From NCBI GenBank assembly GCA_051883415.1, contig JBJETR010000040.1:1-43914 (forward strand): DNA of 43,914 nt, given 5' to 3'. The translations under genes were made by a program, and so were the position numbers. The notes below the pieces were generated by a model. The model was not told where the DNA came from. It did no database searches and was given only the letters and a program-made list of their open reading frames with translations. Of this stretch, positions 8,934-16,233 are shown one piece after another; position 1 is the stretch's first letter; each line of letters starts with the position of its first letter. The DNA comes from HGM11368 sp051883415. GTDB taxonomy: Bacteria > Bacillota > Clostridia > Christensenellales > UBA3700.

Positions 8934-9645
8934 ATATCTGAGTATTTTCTCTTGCTTCTAGTATAGCTCTCATGCTATAGAAGTCGTCGGGGGTAGTAAT
9001 CTTAATATTTTCTTGCGGACCTTCCACCAAATATAGAGGTTTGTGGTAATATTGCATCATCGAACAACTGTCGATAAAGTCGAGTTTTCCTTCTTCTATT
9101 GCCTTGCGGTGCAAAGATATAATATCGTCCAAATAGAAGCTTTGCGGTGCTCTTGCAAGTCTAGAGTTTTCACGGTTAGGCACGTAATCTACCTTGTTGT
9201 TTTCCGACACCATCAATACGGTTTCTTTGACCTTGACGCAAGTAATCGCCGAGCCGTGAGCATTGACGCAAGCAATGTTGTCGGTGATTGTTTTTTCGGT
9301 AATCAACGGACGAACGCCGTCGTGAATTAGTACGACAGCCTTATTGCCGTTCGCCACTTTTTCTGCGGCGCGCAAACCGTTGAATATTGACTCTTGACCA
9401 TTCTTGCCTCCCGGTACAATCTCCTTGACTTTAGTCAGATTATATTTTTTTACTAGAGACTGCAGGTGAGGTATCCACGAGTCGATACAAGCGACCACAA
9501 CGGCGTCAATATCTGCGTGCTCTTCAAACAACTCTATAGTATGCACGATGATAGGTTTACCGTATATCGAGAGAAATTGCTTTGGTTTTACCTTGCTGTT
9601 CATTCTACTGCCAACGCCGCCGGCAAAAATAACTGCTATGTTCAT
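8920..9645 (-). CDS. IspD/TarI-family cytidylyltransferase
   Basis: This 241-residue protein has the family signatures FAGGVGSRM (residues 7-15), PKQFL (22-26) and HDGVRPL (108-114). It joins CMP to a phosphorylated alcohol. The two known branches are methylerythritol phosphate (IspD, isoprenoids) and ribitol or glycerol phosphate (TarI, teichoic acid and capsule). Its place between licD and an SDR inside a polysaccharide locus favours a TarI-like role making a CDP-alditol, though sequence alone does not separate them. The start is clear: AAGGAG precedes the ATG at 9645. A 119-bp gap separates it from licD. Confidence 0.85.
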   Translation of the reverse strand: MNIAVIFAGGVGSRMNSKVKPKQFLSIYGKPIIVHTIELFEEHADIDAVVVACIDSWIPHLQSLVKKYNLTKVKEIVPGGKNGQESIFNGLRAAEKVANGNKAVVLIHDGVRPLITEKTITDNIACVNAHGSAITCVKVKETVLMVSENNKVDYVPNRENSRLARAPQSFYLDDIISLHRKAIEEGKLDFIDSCSMMQYYHKPLYLVEGPQENIKITTPDDFYSMRAILEARENTQIYGLE

Positions 9646-9764
9646 AATATCTCCTTATTCTCTACAAGGATAAAATAGTCGTAATTATTTATTCTACGAG
9701 TATTGATGTGTATGCTCTAATCAGACTATATCGCTCCATATTATCCGAGAGCCTCTCCAACGTA

Positions 9765-10619
9765 TTATTGGTCTTTCGCCGTATCTATAGGGTTTTCGTC
9801 CTCGTCGGTTTTGTAGGCTGTAAACGAATGGTGCGTCACTCTTTGATTTTCGGGTGGGAGCTGCATATAGTTGCCAAAAATTTTGCTCAGATACTTGTCG
9901 TAATTGGCAATGGCTTTGAAGGTATGATTTTCAAAAGTCATGTCGCAATACGGCACGAAGTGGTCTTTAGGCATTATCTCCTTTTCTCTATACGATCCGC
10001 AGATTACTGCTCCGTATTCCAATGCGTCAAAGTCGTTGTTTTCGTAGACTTTTTGTATAGACTCTATCAACTTTTTGCGAGACACGAATCTACTCATCAC
10101 GAAGAAAGCCAATCTTATAGGCTCGTAGTACCAAGCACGAGTCTTGCTCCTAAAGAAGCGTTTCCAATTTCTCGCCACCAACAACTCTCTTTTGAAGCGT
10201 GTTTTGCTAAATTGTTTTTTAGCGTCTTTGTAGGTGTCGGCAAGCCCGTCGATAGGGAAGATATCTATATATATGCCCATAGGGATATTGGTCGGATTGC
10301 CGTATTCTTCGACTATACTCGTATTTTTTGCCATTATTTTGCCAAAGAGATATCCATAGTTAGGATTGGTCTCTATGCACAGCAAATCGAAGGGCGTTTC
10401 GTTATTTTTGCAGTAGTCTATCAATTTGTTGTAGTCGGGGCGTGGCATAAACAAGTCTATATCGTCGTCCCACGGTATAAAGCCTTGGTGTCGTACAGCG
10501 CCGAGCAAAGTGCCTCCGCTCATAGAGTAGCGCAGATTGAGTTTGCTACACAATTTGTCAAATTCAATAAATATACCTAGTTCGATTTGCTTCAACTCGT
10601 CTAAGTTTACTTCCCTCAT
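9765..10619 (-). CDS. LicD-family phosphotransferase
   Basis: This 284-residue protein carries the LicD hallmark YSMSGGTLLGAVRHQGFIPW followed by DDDID (acidic metal site, residues 51-55). LicD proteins are nucleotidyltransferase-fold enzymes that move phosphocholine or other phospho-alcohols from CDP donors onto teichoic acids and surface sugars. An in-frame ATG 33 bp upstream (10652) is rejected because a GGAGG site sits 6 nt before the ATG at 10619. It is the first gene of a three-gene minus-strand cassette whose cytidylyltransferase could supply the CDP donor. No choline kinase or choline transporter lies in the window, so phosphocholine itself is not supported. Confidence 0.88.
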   Translation of the reverse strand: MREVNLDELKQIELGIFIEFDKLCSKLNLRYSMSGGTLLGAVRHQGFIPWDDDIDLFMPRPDYNKLIDYCKNNETPFDLLCIETNPNYGYLFGKIMAKNTSIVEEYGNPTNIPMGIYIDIFPIDGLADTYKDAKKQFSKTRFKRELLVARNWKRFFRSKTRAWYYEPIRLAFFVMSRFVSRKKLIESIQKVYENNDFDALEYGAVICGSYREKEIMPKDHFVPYCDMTFENHTFKAIANYDKYLSKIFGNYMQLPPENQRVTHHSFTAYKTDEDENPIDTAKDQ

Positions 10620-10814
10620 CGTAAGCCTCCGTGTGATGTAGTATGTCCACAATTTTGTCGTCGACTTTTACAAGTAGTCGGATTGGATATACTAAAATAG
10701 AAAATCTACGTACAACTATTATACTTTTGCCCGTTCATACGCAACAAAGCCAAAGCTCTAATATCATAACGATTGATTATAGCAAGCATATGGCATATTA
10801 GAATTTCTTTTATT

Positions 10815-10844
10815 ATGTTATCATAAATAAGGCTTTAGTGTCAA
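10815..10844 (-). promoter_or_regulatory. promoter candidate for the licD-ispD-SDR cassette
   Basis: On the minus strand a perfect TTGACA (10839-10844) is followed after 18 bp by TAACAT (10815-10820). The predicted leader to the licD start at 10619 is about 190 nt. Confidence 0.45.
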
Positions 10845-10879
10845 CATAGTCTAAAGTATTGACCGTCCGTGTCCGCTTC

Positions 10880-10908
10880 TTGACAAATTATCGACTGTGT
10901 TATACAAT
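10880..10908 (+). promoter_or_regulatory. strong sigma-A-type promoter for the second glycan operon
   Basis: TTGACA (10880-10885), a 17-bp spacer and TACAAT (10903-10908) match the consensus closely. Transcription from about 10915 gives a leader of roughly 190 nt before the ATG at 11105. Confidence 0.75.
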
Positions 10909-11104
10909 ACTAATTATAAATATAAGATTAGTCTGACTATCAAGCGTTGGCGTAAGTCTTGCATATATCATGGTCACCGACAACAATGGCGACTTTGCTA
11001 CGTTACCGTCAGTAGATAAGTTGTTGGAGGAGTGTTGCAATAGACGGTACACAACAATGAGTTGTAATTGTCCAATAACTCTAACGCAAAGCAAGGAGAA
11101 TTTT

Positions 11105-12001
11105 ATGTACAAATATCAGTTGAGCATAGTCACACCGACGTACAATAGAGCATATTTATTGCCCAATCTACGACAATCTCTACTCGAGCAGACAGTCAAG
11201 GATTTTGAATGGGTAATAGTTGACGACGGCTCGACAGACAACACCCAAGAGTTGCTACAGCAATGGCAACAACAGGATACGCCTTTTGAGATGAGGTGTT
11301 TTTTCCAAGCTAACGGAGGCAAGCATAGGGCGCTTAACAACGCAATAGCACAGGTGCAAGGTCGATACGTATTTATCGTAGATTCCGACGATATGTTGAC
11401 AAGCGATGCGGTAGAGACGGCGTTGGAGTGGCTAAAGAGTATTGACGGCAACGAACAATTTGCAGGCGTATCGGGGCTAAAAGCGACTATAAGCAAGGGA
11501 GAGCCTATTGGGGGATTACCAAAAGTACTCAAGAACAAACCCTACGTCGATGCCAAGAATACACAGAGAAGAAAATACGGCTTGTTGGGCGACAAGGCGG
11601 AGATTTATCGCACCGATTTGTTGCGTAAGTACAAATTTATGGAGTTTGACAACGAAAAATTCTTGACGGAAGAGACGGTGTGGAACGAGATTGCCTACAA
11701 CGGTTACTATATTAGGTGGTATCCAAAAGCCATATATCTTTGCGAGTATCTCCCCGACGGCTTGACCAAAGGCGGACAGCAAGAATTAAAGAACTTCGAA
11801 GGCTTCACTTATGCCGTCAAGATACGCATCAAGTGTTACTCGGCATTGCAAGGCTTGATAATGAAGGGATATTATTATGATATTGCTCGCCAAAAAGGTA
11901 TGACGCTCAGACAAGCGGCGGACAAACTCGGTTGTTCGACCTTTGCAATGCAATCGGGTTATTGGTTGCGTCGACTAAAGAGGAGTATATTCAATAGGTA
12001 A
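11105..12001 (+). CDS. GT2-family glycosyltransferase
   Basis: This 298-residue GT-A enzyme begins YQLSIVTPTYNRAYLL, with VDDGSTDNT (39-47) and VDSDD (92-96) as nucleotide-sugar and metal motifs. The frame is open further upstream to 10970, but AAGGAG sits 6-7 nt before the ATG at 11105 and the N-terminus from there matches the family exactly, so the shorter start is chosen. The C-terminal third is basic and may bind the membrane or acceptor lipid. It is the first gene of the second plus-strand operon, 2 bp before the flippase gene. The donor sugar is unknown. Confidence 0.9.
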   Translation: MYKYQLSIVTPTYNRAYLLPNLRQSLLEQTVKDFEWVIVDDGSTDNTQELLQQWQQQDTPFEMRCFFQANGGKHRALNNAIAQVQGRYVFIVDSDDMLTSDAVETALEWLKSIDGNEQFAGVSGLKATISKGEPIGGLPKVLKNKPYVDAKNTQRRKYGLLGDKAEIYRTDLLRKYKFMEFDNEKFLTEETVWNEIAYNGYYIRWYPKAIYLCEYLPDGLTKGGQQELKNFEGFTYAVKIRIKCYSALQGLIMKGYYYDIARQKGMTLRQAADKLGCSTFAMQSGYWLRRLKRSIFNR

Positions 12002-12003
12002 CG

Positions 12004-13425
12004 ATGGACAAAGTCAAACGATTTCTAAAGACTCTATTGGTGTTTTTTACGGGCAACGTATTGTCAAAGTTGGTGTCCTTATTTTTGTTACCCCTTTACA
12101 CCAGCAGGCTAAGTCCGGAGCAGTACGGATCGTATGATATTGTGCAGACGATTATCAACCTGATTGCCCCTATTGCATTTTTGCAGATTTGGGACGGCAT
12201 GTTCAGATACGCCTTCGATTATACCCAACGCAAGGACAAGTTTGCCGTCATCAGCAACGCAATGGTGGTATCGTTTGGCGGAATAGCGGTATATCTGGCA
12301 TTGTTTTTTGCCATATCCAGGGTATTCGTCTTCGAATACGTAGTCTACGCAATGGTGTACGGACTATTTTATGCGCTTCAGTATATATACACCTTTGCGG
12401 CAAGAGTTTTTCTAAAAAACAAATTATTCGTGATATCGGGCATCATCAATACCTTGGTGTCGGCATGTCTTAACATATTCTTTATTCTATATCTGCATTG
12501 GGACGTCAAGTCGCTCTATATTGCGCAGGCGATAGGACTAATAATCCAGATAATTATCGTCGAGATAGACCTAAAACTTTTCAAGAACTTCAGTTTCAAA
12601 GCGATAGACAAAGACCTCATCAAGAAGATGATCAAGTTCTCCCTGCCGCTTTGTTTAGCGACAATATCTTATTGGCTACTCAGCGGCTTTACCAAGATGG
12701 TCGTATATTATAAGCTCGGTGCGGATGCCAACGGACTATATGCCGTTGCCAATAGATTTGCTTCGGCAATAACGATAGTCGTCACAATTTTTCAATACGC
12801 CTGGAACGAAACGGCATATCTTATGGCTAACGATTCGGATAGGTCCAAGAGCTACTCGTTGTGCGTGGATTTGATGCTCAAGGGAGTCGCTTTCGGCACT
12901 GCGCTATTGATTTTGTTTATCAAATTTATATTTCCGTTTTTTGTCGACGCACAATACCAACAAGCTTTGTCAATCGTTCCCGCAACCATTGTCGGCGTTG
13001 CCATGAACTCTTTGGCGGGCTTATTCGGCACCTTGTTTATGACGGAGAAGAAGACGGGCGCCATTATGACCACAACGCTTATCTCTGCGGCAATCAACAT
13101 AGTACTCAGCTTCGTGCTGTCAATCAAGTTTGGCTTGCAGGGAGCTGTCGTAGGACTTGCTATTGCCTTTACAATATTGATGCTGATTAGATTGATTATG
13201 TTGATGCGCAAGTTTAGTATCAAGTTAGAACTCAGCAACTTGCTATTGTTGTTGGTTTTTGTCATCGGCATACCGGCGTTTTATTTGCTCAACAATATAT
13301 GGTGCGCGATTATTTTCGTATTGCTGATAGCAGGCTTCGTGCTTAGTCTAAAAAAGTATATAGTAATGTTTCTTAAGTCAAGGAGGAAGAGCCAAAGTAA
13401 TGAAACGATTGATAAAGAAGCTTAG
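12004..13425 (+). CDS. Wzx-type lipid-linked oligosaccharide flippase
   Basis: This 473-residue protein has about 12-14 hydrophobic segments and the N-terminal pattern VFFTGNVLSKLVSLFLLPLY followed by TSRLSPEQYGSYD, typical of the MOP-superfamily polysaccharide exporters. Wzx proteins move undecaprenyl-linked repeat units across the membrane so that Wzy can polymerise them. Its position with glycosyltransferases, and with a Wzy-like gene in the first operon, supports this. The C-terminus is polar and basic and overlaps the next gene by 26 bp. A second MOP protein at 20897 is of the SpoVB/YabM type and probably has a different substrate. Confidence 0.9.
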   Translation: MDKVKRFLKTLLVFFTGNVLSKLVSLFLLPLYTSRLSPEQYGSYDIVQTIINLIAPIAFLQIWDGMFRYAFDYTQRKDKFAVISNAMVVSFGGIAVYLALFFAISRVFVFEYVVYAMVYGLFYALQYIYTFAARVFLKNKLFVISGIINTLVSACLNIFFILYLHWDVKSLYIAQAIGLIIQIIIVEIDLKLFKNFSFKAIDKDLIKKMIKFSLPLCLATISYWLLSGFTKMVVYYKLGADANGLYAVANRFASAITIVVTIFQYAWNETAYLMANDSDRSKSYSLCVDLMLKGVAFGTALLILFIKFIFPFFVDAQYQQALSIVPATIVGVAMNSLAGLFGTLFMTEKKTGAIMTTTLISAAINIVLSFVLSIKFGLQGAVVGLAIAFTILMLIRLIMLMRKFSIKLELSNLLLLLVFVIGIPAFYLLNNIWCAIIFVLLIAGFVLSLKKYIVMFLKSRRKSQSNETIDKEA

Positions 13426-13990
13426 AGCGAGATTATATAACAAGAAACATAATACCAATATCTTTAGTGCCAAGGCAAGCCTCGATGCAGTATATGGCAG
13501 AGAAGTTTTGATAGGCGACGATACCGTAGTTACGTCGGACGTAATCATTGGCGATTATTCTTACGTCAACTGCAATTCGAGTATAGAGAACTGCGTGATA
13601 GGCAAATATTGTTCCATATCGTCGGGGGTGTATATCAATCCTCACGAACATGCGATAGGTTTTCGTAGCACGCACCCGTTTTGCGACAGGGGCAGAGAGA
13701 AGCAACCCCAAGTCGTCATCGGCAACGACGTGCTCATCTCGCTCAATTGTATAATACTCAAGGGTGTTACGATAGGCAACGGAGCAGTTATAGCCGCGGG
13801 CGCAGTGGTCACCAAGGACGTATTGCCTTACGAGATAGTGGGCGGAGTACCCGCAAAACATATCGGGTGGCGATTTGATGAAGAGGAGTGTCAAAGATTA
13901 CAAGAGCTAGAGTGGTGGAACTACGACAGAGAGTATTTGCAACAACGACAACAATTTTTTAGCAACAAGACCGATGAGTTTGAGCAATAA
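13400..13990 (+). CDS. hexapeptide-repeat O-acyltransferase (CatB/XAT-like)
   Basis: This 196-residue protein is a left-handed beta-helix acyltransferase. Repeats are visible as IGDDTVV, IGDYSYV, IGKYCSI, IGNDVLI and IGNGAVI, followed by VGGVPAKHIGWRFDEE, the usual acyl-CoA-binding end of the sugar and xenobiotic acetyltransferase group. The loop INPHEHAIGFRSTHPF likely carries the catalytic histidine. It probably O-acetylates a sugar of the repeat unit. The ribosome site AAGGAGGAAGAG lies within the flippase gene (26-bp overlap). It is the last gene of the second glycan operon; no clear terminator follows before dut. Confidence 0.88.
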   Translation: MKRLIKKLRARLYNKKHNTNIFSAKASLDAVYGREVLIGDDTVVTSDVIIGDYSYVNCNSSIENCVIGKYCSISSGVYINPHEHAIGFRSTHPFCDRGREKQPQVVIGNDVLISLNCIILKGVTIGNGAVIAAGAVVTKDVLPYEIVGGVPAKHIGWRFDEEECQRLQELEWWNYDREYLQQRQQFFSNKTDEFEQ

Positions 13991-14018
13991 TCTAGACAAG
14001 GCACTATGAGGAGCGATT

Positions 14019-14519
14019 ATGCAGAGGATAGCACGATTTTACAAGGTGGATTTTGAGGAGTTTTCCAAGAGCTTAGGCTCGGATAACGTAGAGCAAAGCA
14101 AAATGATATGGGACGATATAATTTTGCCCAAGAGGGCTACCAAGCACTCGGCAGGATATGATTTTTTTGCCCCATACGATATAGACTTGCAGGTGGGTGA
14201 GAGTGTTACTATTCCTACAGGCGTCAGAGTGTCTATAGAAGAGGGGTGGGTGCTTACGATTTTTCCTCGCAGCGGATTGGGCTTCAAATATCGTGTCCAA
14301 CTCGACAACACCGTGGGCATAATTGACGGCGACTATTTTTATTCCGACAATCAAGGGCATATTTTTTGCAAAATCACCAACTGTGGCACGCAAGGCAAAG
14401 CCGTGCATATTGATAAAGGCGCAGGGTTTGCGCAAGGCATATTTTTGCAGTACGGCATAACGCTCGACGACGATGCACAAGGCATTCGCAACGGAGGCTT
14501 CGGCTCTACCACCAAATAA
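14019..14519 (+). CDS. dut: dUTP diphosphatase
   Basis: This 166-residue protein has all five trimeric dUTPase motifs in order: AGYDFFAPYD, PRSGLGFKY, NTVGIIDGDYF, GAGFAQGIF and the glycine-rich C-terminal arm RNGGFGSTTK. It hydrolyses dUTP to dUMP and pyrophosphate, keeping uracil out of DNA and feeding thymidylate synthesis. The first 25 residues extend slightly beyond the usual N-terminus. A GGAG site sits 7 nt before the ATG. It starts 28 bp after the acyltransferase and may be read from the same transcript. It could be cellular or phage-derived; no other phage replication gene lies beside it. Confidence 0.95.
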   Translation: MQRIARFYKVDFEEFSKSLGSDNVEQSKMIWDDIILPKRATKHSAGYDFFAPYDIDLQVGESVTIPTGVRVSIEEGWVLTIFPRSGLGFKYRVQLDNTVGIIDGDYFYSDNQGHIFCKITNCGTQGKAVHIDKGAGFAQGIFLQYGITLDDDAQGIRNGGFGSTTK

Positions 14520-14947
14520 CCAATACACTGCCAAGCGTATAGTATAGACTTTAGTATTGCTAATGGTGTTCTACCGATTATTATATTTGCACCGATAGTC
14601 GACACTTGCCGCTTATATAGGTAAAATATACGCATAAATAGTATAAAAATAAACGCGCCAATAAAGGTAAAAGTAGACCGCACCGTAAGCTCAATACGCA
14701 TATTAAACAAAACGTACGTATAAATAAGAAAATATATATGTCAAAAAGTTAAAGGTAGACGAACTTAAGCTCAATACGCATATAAATAATACGTGCATAT
14801 AAAGAAAAAATAAATATGTCAAAAAATTCTTAAGGATTATAGACGTAGAAAAAATAAATAAGACGCAAGTCGATATCATCATATCATCGCTTATAAATAT
14901 CTAAATCAAAGCACAATACGCAAAGTCAACGCAAAGAAGGAAAGATT
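14520..14947. repeat. AT-rich gap with 80-bp imperfect tandem repeat (14666-14827)
   Basis: The gap contains two tandem copies of an approximately 80-bp unit. The conserved core TAAGCTCAATACGCATA occurs at 14686-14702 and 14766-14782, exactly 80 bp apart. Each copy also has GTAGAC before the core and ATATGTCAAAAA near its end. A third, shorter echo (CACAATACGCAAAGTC) appears at 14911. No gene, terminator or convincing promoter was recognised. Confidence 0.65.
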
Positions 14948-15529
14948 ATGGACGCAAAGCAACAATTCATAGAGATTTACAACCAATACGTCAAGAGGGA
15001 AGGAGCAGACAAATTGCTTGATTGGCTCACCAAATCCGACTTTTTCGAAGCTCCCGCATCTAGTAGATTTCACAATGCCAAACCCGAGGGACTTGTTGAG
15101 CACAGTATCAACGTATATTTTAGATTGCGTGATTTGGTCAAGAGGGAGCAAGGACTTCACCCTGACCTCATCACGGCAACCGACGAGAGCATTGCCATAA
15201 TAGGTTTGTTGCACGATTTATGCAAAGTCAATACCTATAAGGTGGAGATGCGCAACGTCAAGGTCGACGGCAATTGGGAGAAGGTGCCTTACTACGCAGT
15301 AGAGGACAGCTTGCCTTACGGACACGGCGAAAAGTCGGTGTACATAATCAACGGCTTCATTAGATTGACGAGGGAGGAGGCAATGGCAATCAATTGGCAT
15401 ATGGGTGCTTTTGATAAGAGGGTGCTAGGCGGTGACTTCGGACTCTCCAAAGCCTACGAGCAGTATCCTATTGCCTGCCTTGCGCACGTTGCCGATATGC
15501 AAGCGACTTATCTTGACGAAATGAGATAA
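14948..15529 (+). CDS. HD-domain hydrolase
   Basis: This 193-residue protein has the HD-superfamily metal set: His52 in GLVEHSINV, His89-Asp90 in GLLHDLCKVN, then HGEKSVYIING and NWHMGAFD, and finally LAHVADMQA as the last Asp-containing helix. HD proteins are metal-dependent phosphohydrolases or phosphodiesterases acting on nucleotides or nucleic acid. The pattern resembles the HD part of YhaM-type 3'-5' exoribonucleases, but the OB-fold domain of YhaM is absent. An AAGGAAAG site precedes the ATG. It stands alone between two gaps; the substrate is unknown. Confidence 0.8.
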   Translation: MDAKQQFIEIYNQYVKREGADKLLDWLTKSDFFEAPASSRFHNAKPEGLVEHSINVYFRLRDLVKREQGLHPDLITATDESIAIIGLLHDLCKVNTYKVEMRNVKVDGNWEKVPYYAVEDSLPYGHGEKSVYIINGFIRLTREEAMAINWHMGAFDKRVLGGDFGLSKAYEQYPIACLAHVADMQATYLDEMR

Positions 15530-15759
15530 TCTTGCAGCAAACAGAACCATACTTAGCACAACGTTGCATGACAACTAGCACAAACTAAAACTACAGCATT
15601 GATTGACAACTAGCACAAACTAAAATACAGCATTGATTGACAACTAGCTCAAAACTAAAAACACAACGCAGGTTGACAACAAAACAACAACGTTGCATAA
15701 CAACTAACACAGATAGATAATTATTAGTCTACGAGTATAACTTTTTTAAGAAATATACT
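15530..15759. repeat. 34-36-bp tandem repeat downstream of the HD gene
   Basis: From about 15558 to 15700 a unit of 34-36 bp is repeated roughly four times. The marker TGACAACTAGC starts at 15569, 15604 and 15638, with a decayed TGACAAC at 15674. The last part also repeats CAACGTTGCAT (15559, 15689). The block is A- and C-rich on this strand and encodes nothing recognisable. Confidence 0.7.
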
Positions 15760-15804
15760 AGGGCGTGTATTGGGATATAACCTTGTACAACGCCCTCTTT
15801 TTTT
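15760..15804 (+). terminator. intrinsic terminator
   Basis: AGGGCGT (15760-15766) pairs with ACGCCCT (15790-15796) across a 23-nt loop, followed by CTTTTTTTT. It is the first good terminator after the HD gene, about 230 bp downstream. Confidence 0.7.
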
Positions 15805-15900
15805 GAGTTTGTAGCAATCGGCTAGCATTAGCAACGTTATACAGCAATCGTAATGTAATATAGGCGATTTTACTTAGAATATTAGTAAATTAGAAGTTTC

Positions 15901-15994
15901 TTTGATTTTTGGGATATAGGCACTTTCTTTGAACTTTTGCGGTATAGATATTTTTTGATTTTTGCGATATAGAGCCTAACTTTGAGTGTTAGGC
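15901..15994. repeat. three iteron-like direct repeats followed by a perfect hairpin
   Basis: Copies of TTTGATTTTTGCGATATAG (variants) start at 15901, 15928 and 15954, a regular 26-27 bp spacing of about two and a half helical turns. They are followed at once by GCCTAAC (15974-15980), a 7-nt loop and GTTAGGC (15988-15994). The group lies about 240 bp upstream of the tail-fibre-like gene. It could bind a protein cooperatively; no regulator or replication gene is adjacent. Confidence 0.6.
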
Positions 15995-16176
15995 AACTTA
16001 GGCGGTTTACTTGTATTGCTTTGCTCAATAGACGGGTATTCGAGATATTGAAAGCCGAAATGGCAATAACGGAATCTTTGACGGCAAAAAATTTTTCCTT
16101 GTCAAATGCCCGAGAATTGGGGGTTTGGCGAGGGTGAACAAAAAAGTTGTGTCCATAAAATTACAAAACCCCTTTA

Positions 16177-16208
16177 CAGAGGTGGTATAATATAGACAGT
16201 CACCTCTG
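16177..16208 (+). promoter_or_regulatory. extended -10 promoter enclosed by an 8-bp inverted repeat (operator-like)
   Basis: TGGTATAAT (16183-16191) is an extended -10 box; a weak TTACAA at 16161 may serve as -35 with a 19-bp gap. The perfect inverted repeat CAGAGGTG (16177-16184) / CACCTCTG (16201-16208) brackets the -10 and the expected start site at about 16198. A dimeric repressor there would block transcription. The short CTCTTTTT after the right arm would also let it act as a weak terminator for transcripts from upstream. Confidence 0.6.
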
Positions 16209-16233
16209 CTCTTTTTCCCCAAACGGAGAGACG

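Larger units (their letters stand above)
10620..11104. promoter_or_regulatory. divergent regulatory region between licD cassette and second glycan operon
   Basis: This 485-bp AT-rich gap holds one promoter per direction (listed separately). A second minus-strand -10 candidate, TATAAT at 10718-10723, lies nearer licD. An 8-bp inverted repeat TCTAATAT (10757-10764) / ATATTAGA (10795-10802) between the two promoters could be a regulator site or a chance hairpin. The last 190 bp form the leader of the plus-strand operon. No small gene is supported. Confidence 0.5.

Noticed and set aside
10970..11104. N-terminal extension of the GT2 protein (45 codons)
   Set aside because: AAGGAG directly precedes the ATG at 11105, and the extension has no homology-like features and is cysteine- and threonine-rich.
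15530..16233. tRNA or known small RNA in the 0.7-kb gap
   Set aside because: No cloverleaf or GGTTCRA-type T-loop was found; only tandem repeats, a terminator, hairpins and a promoter are visible.
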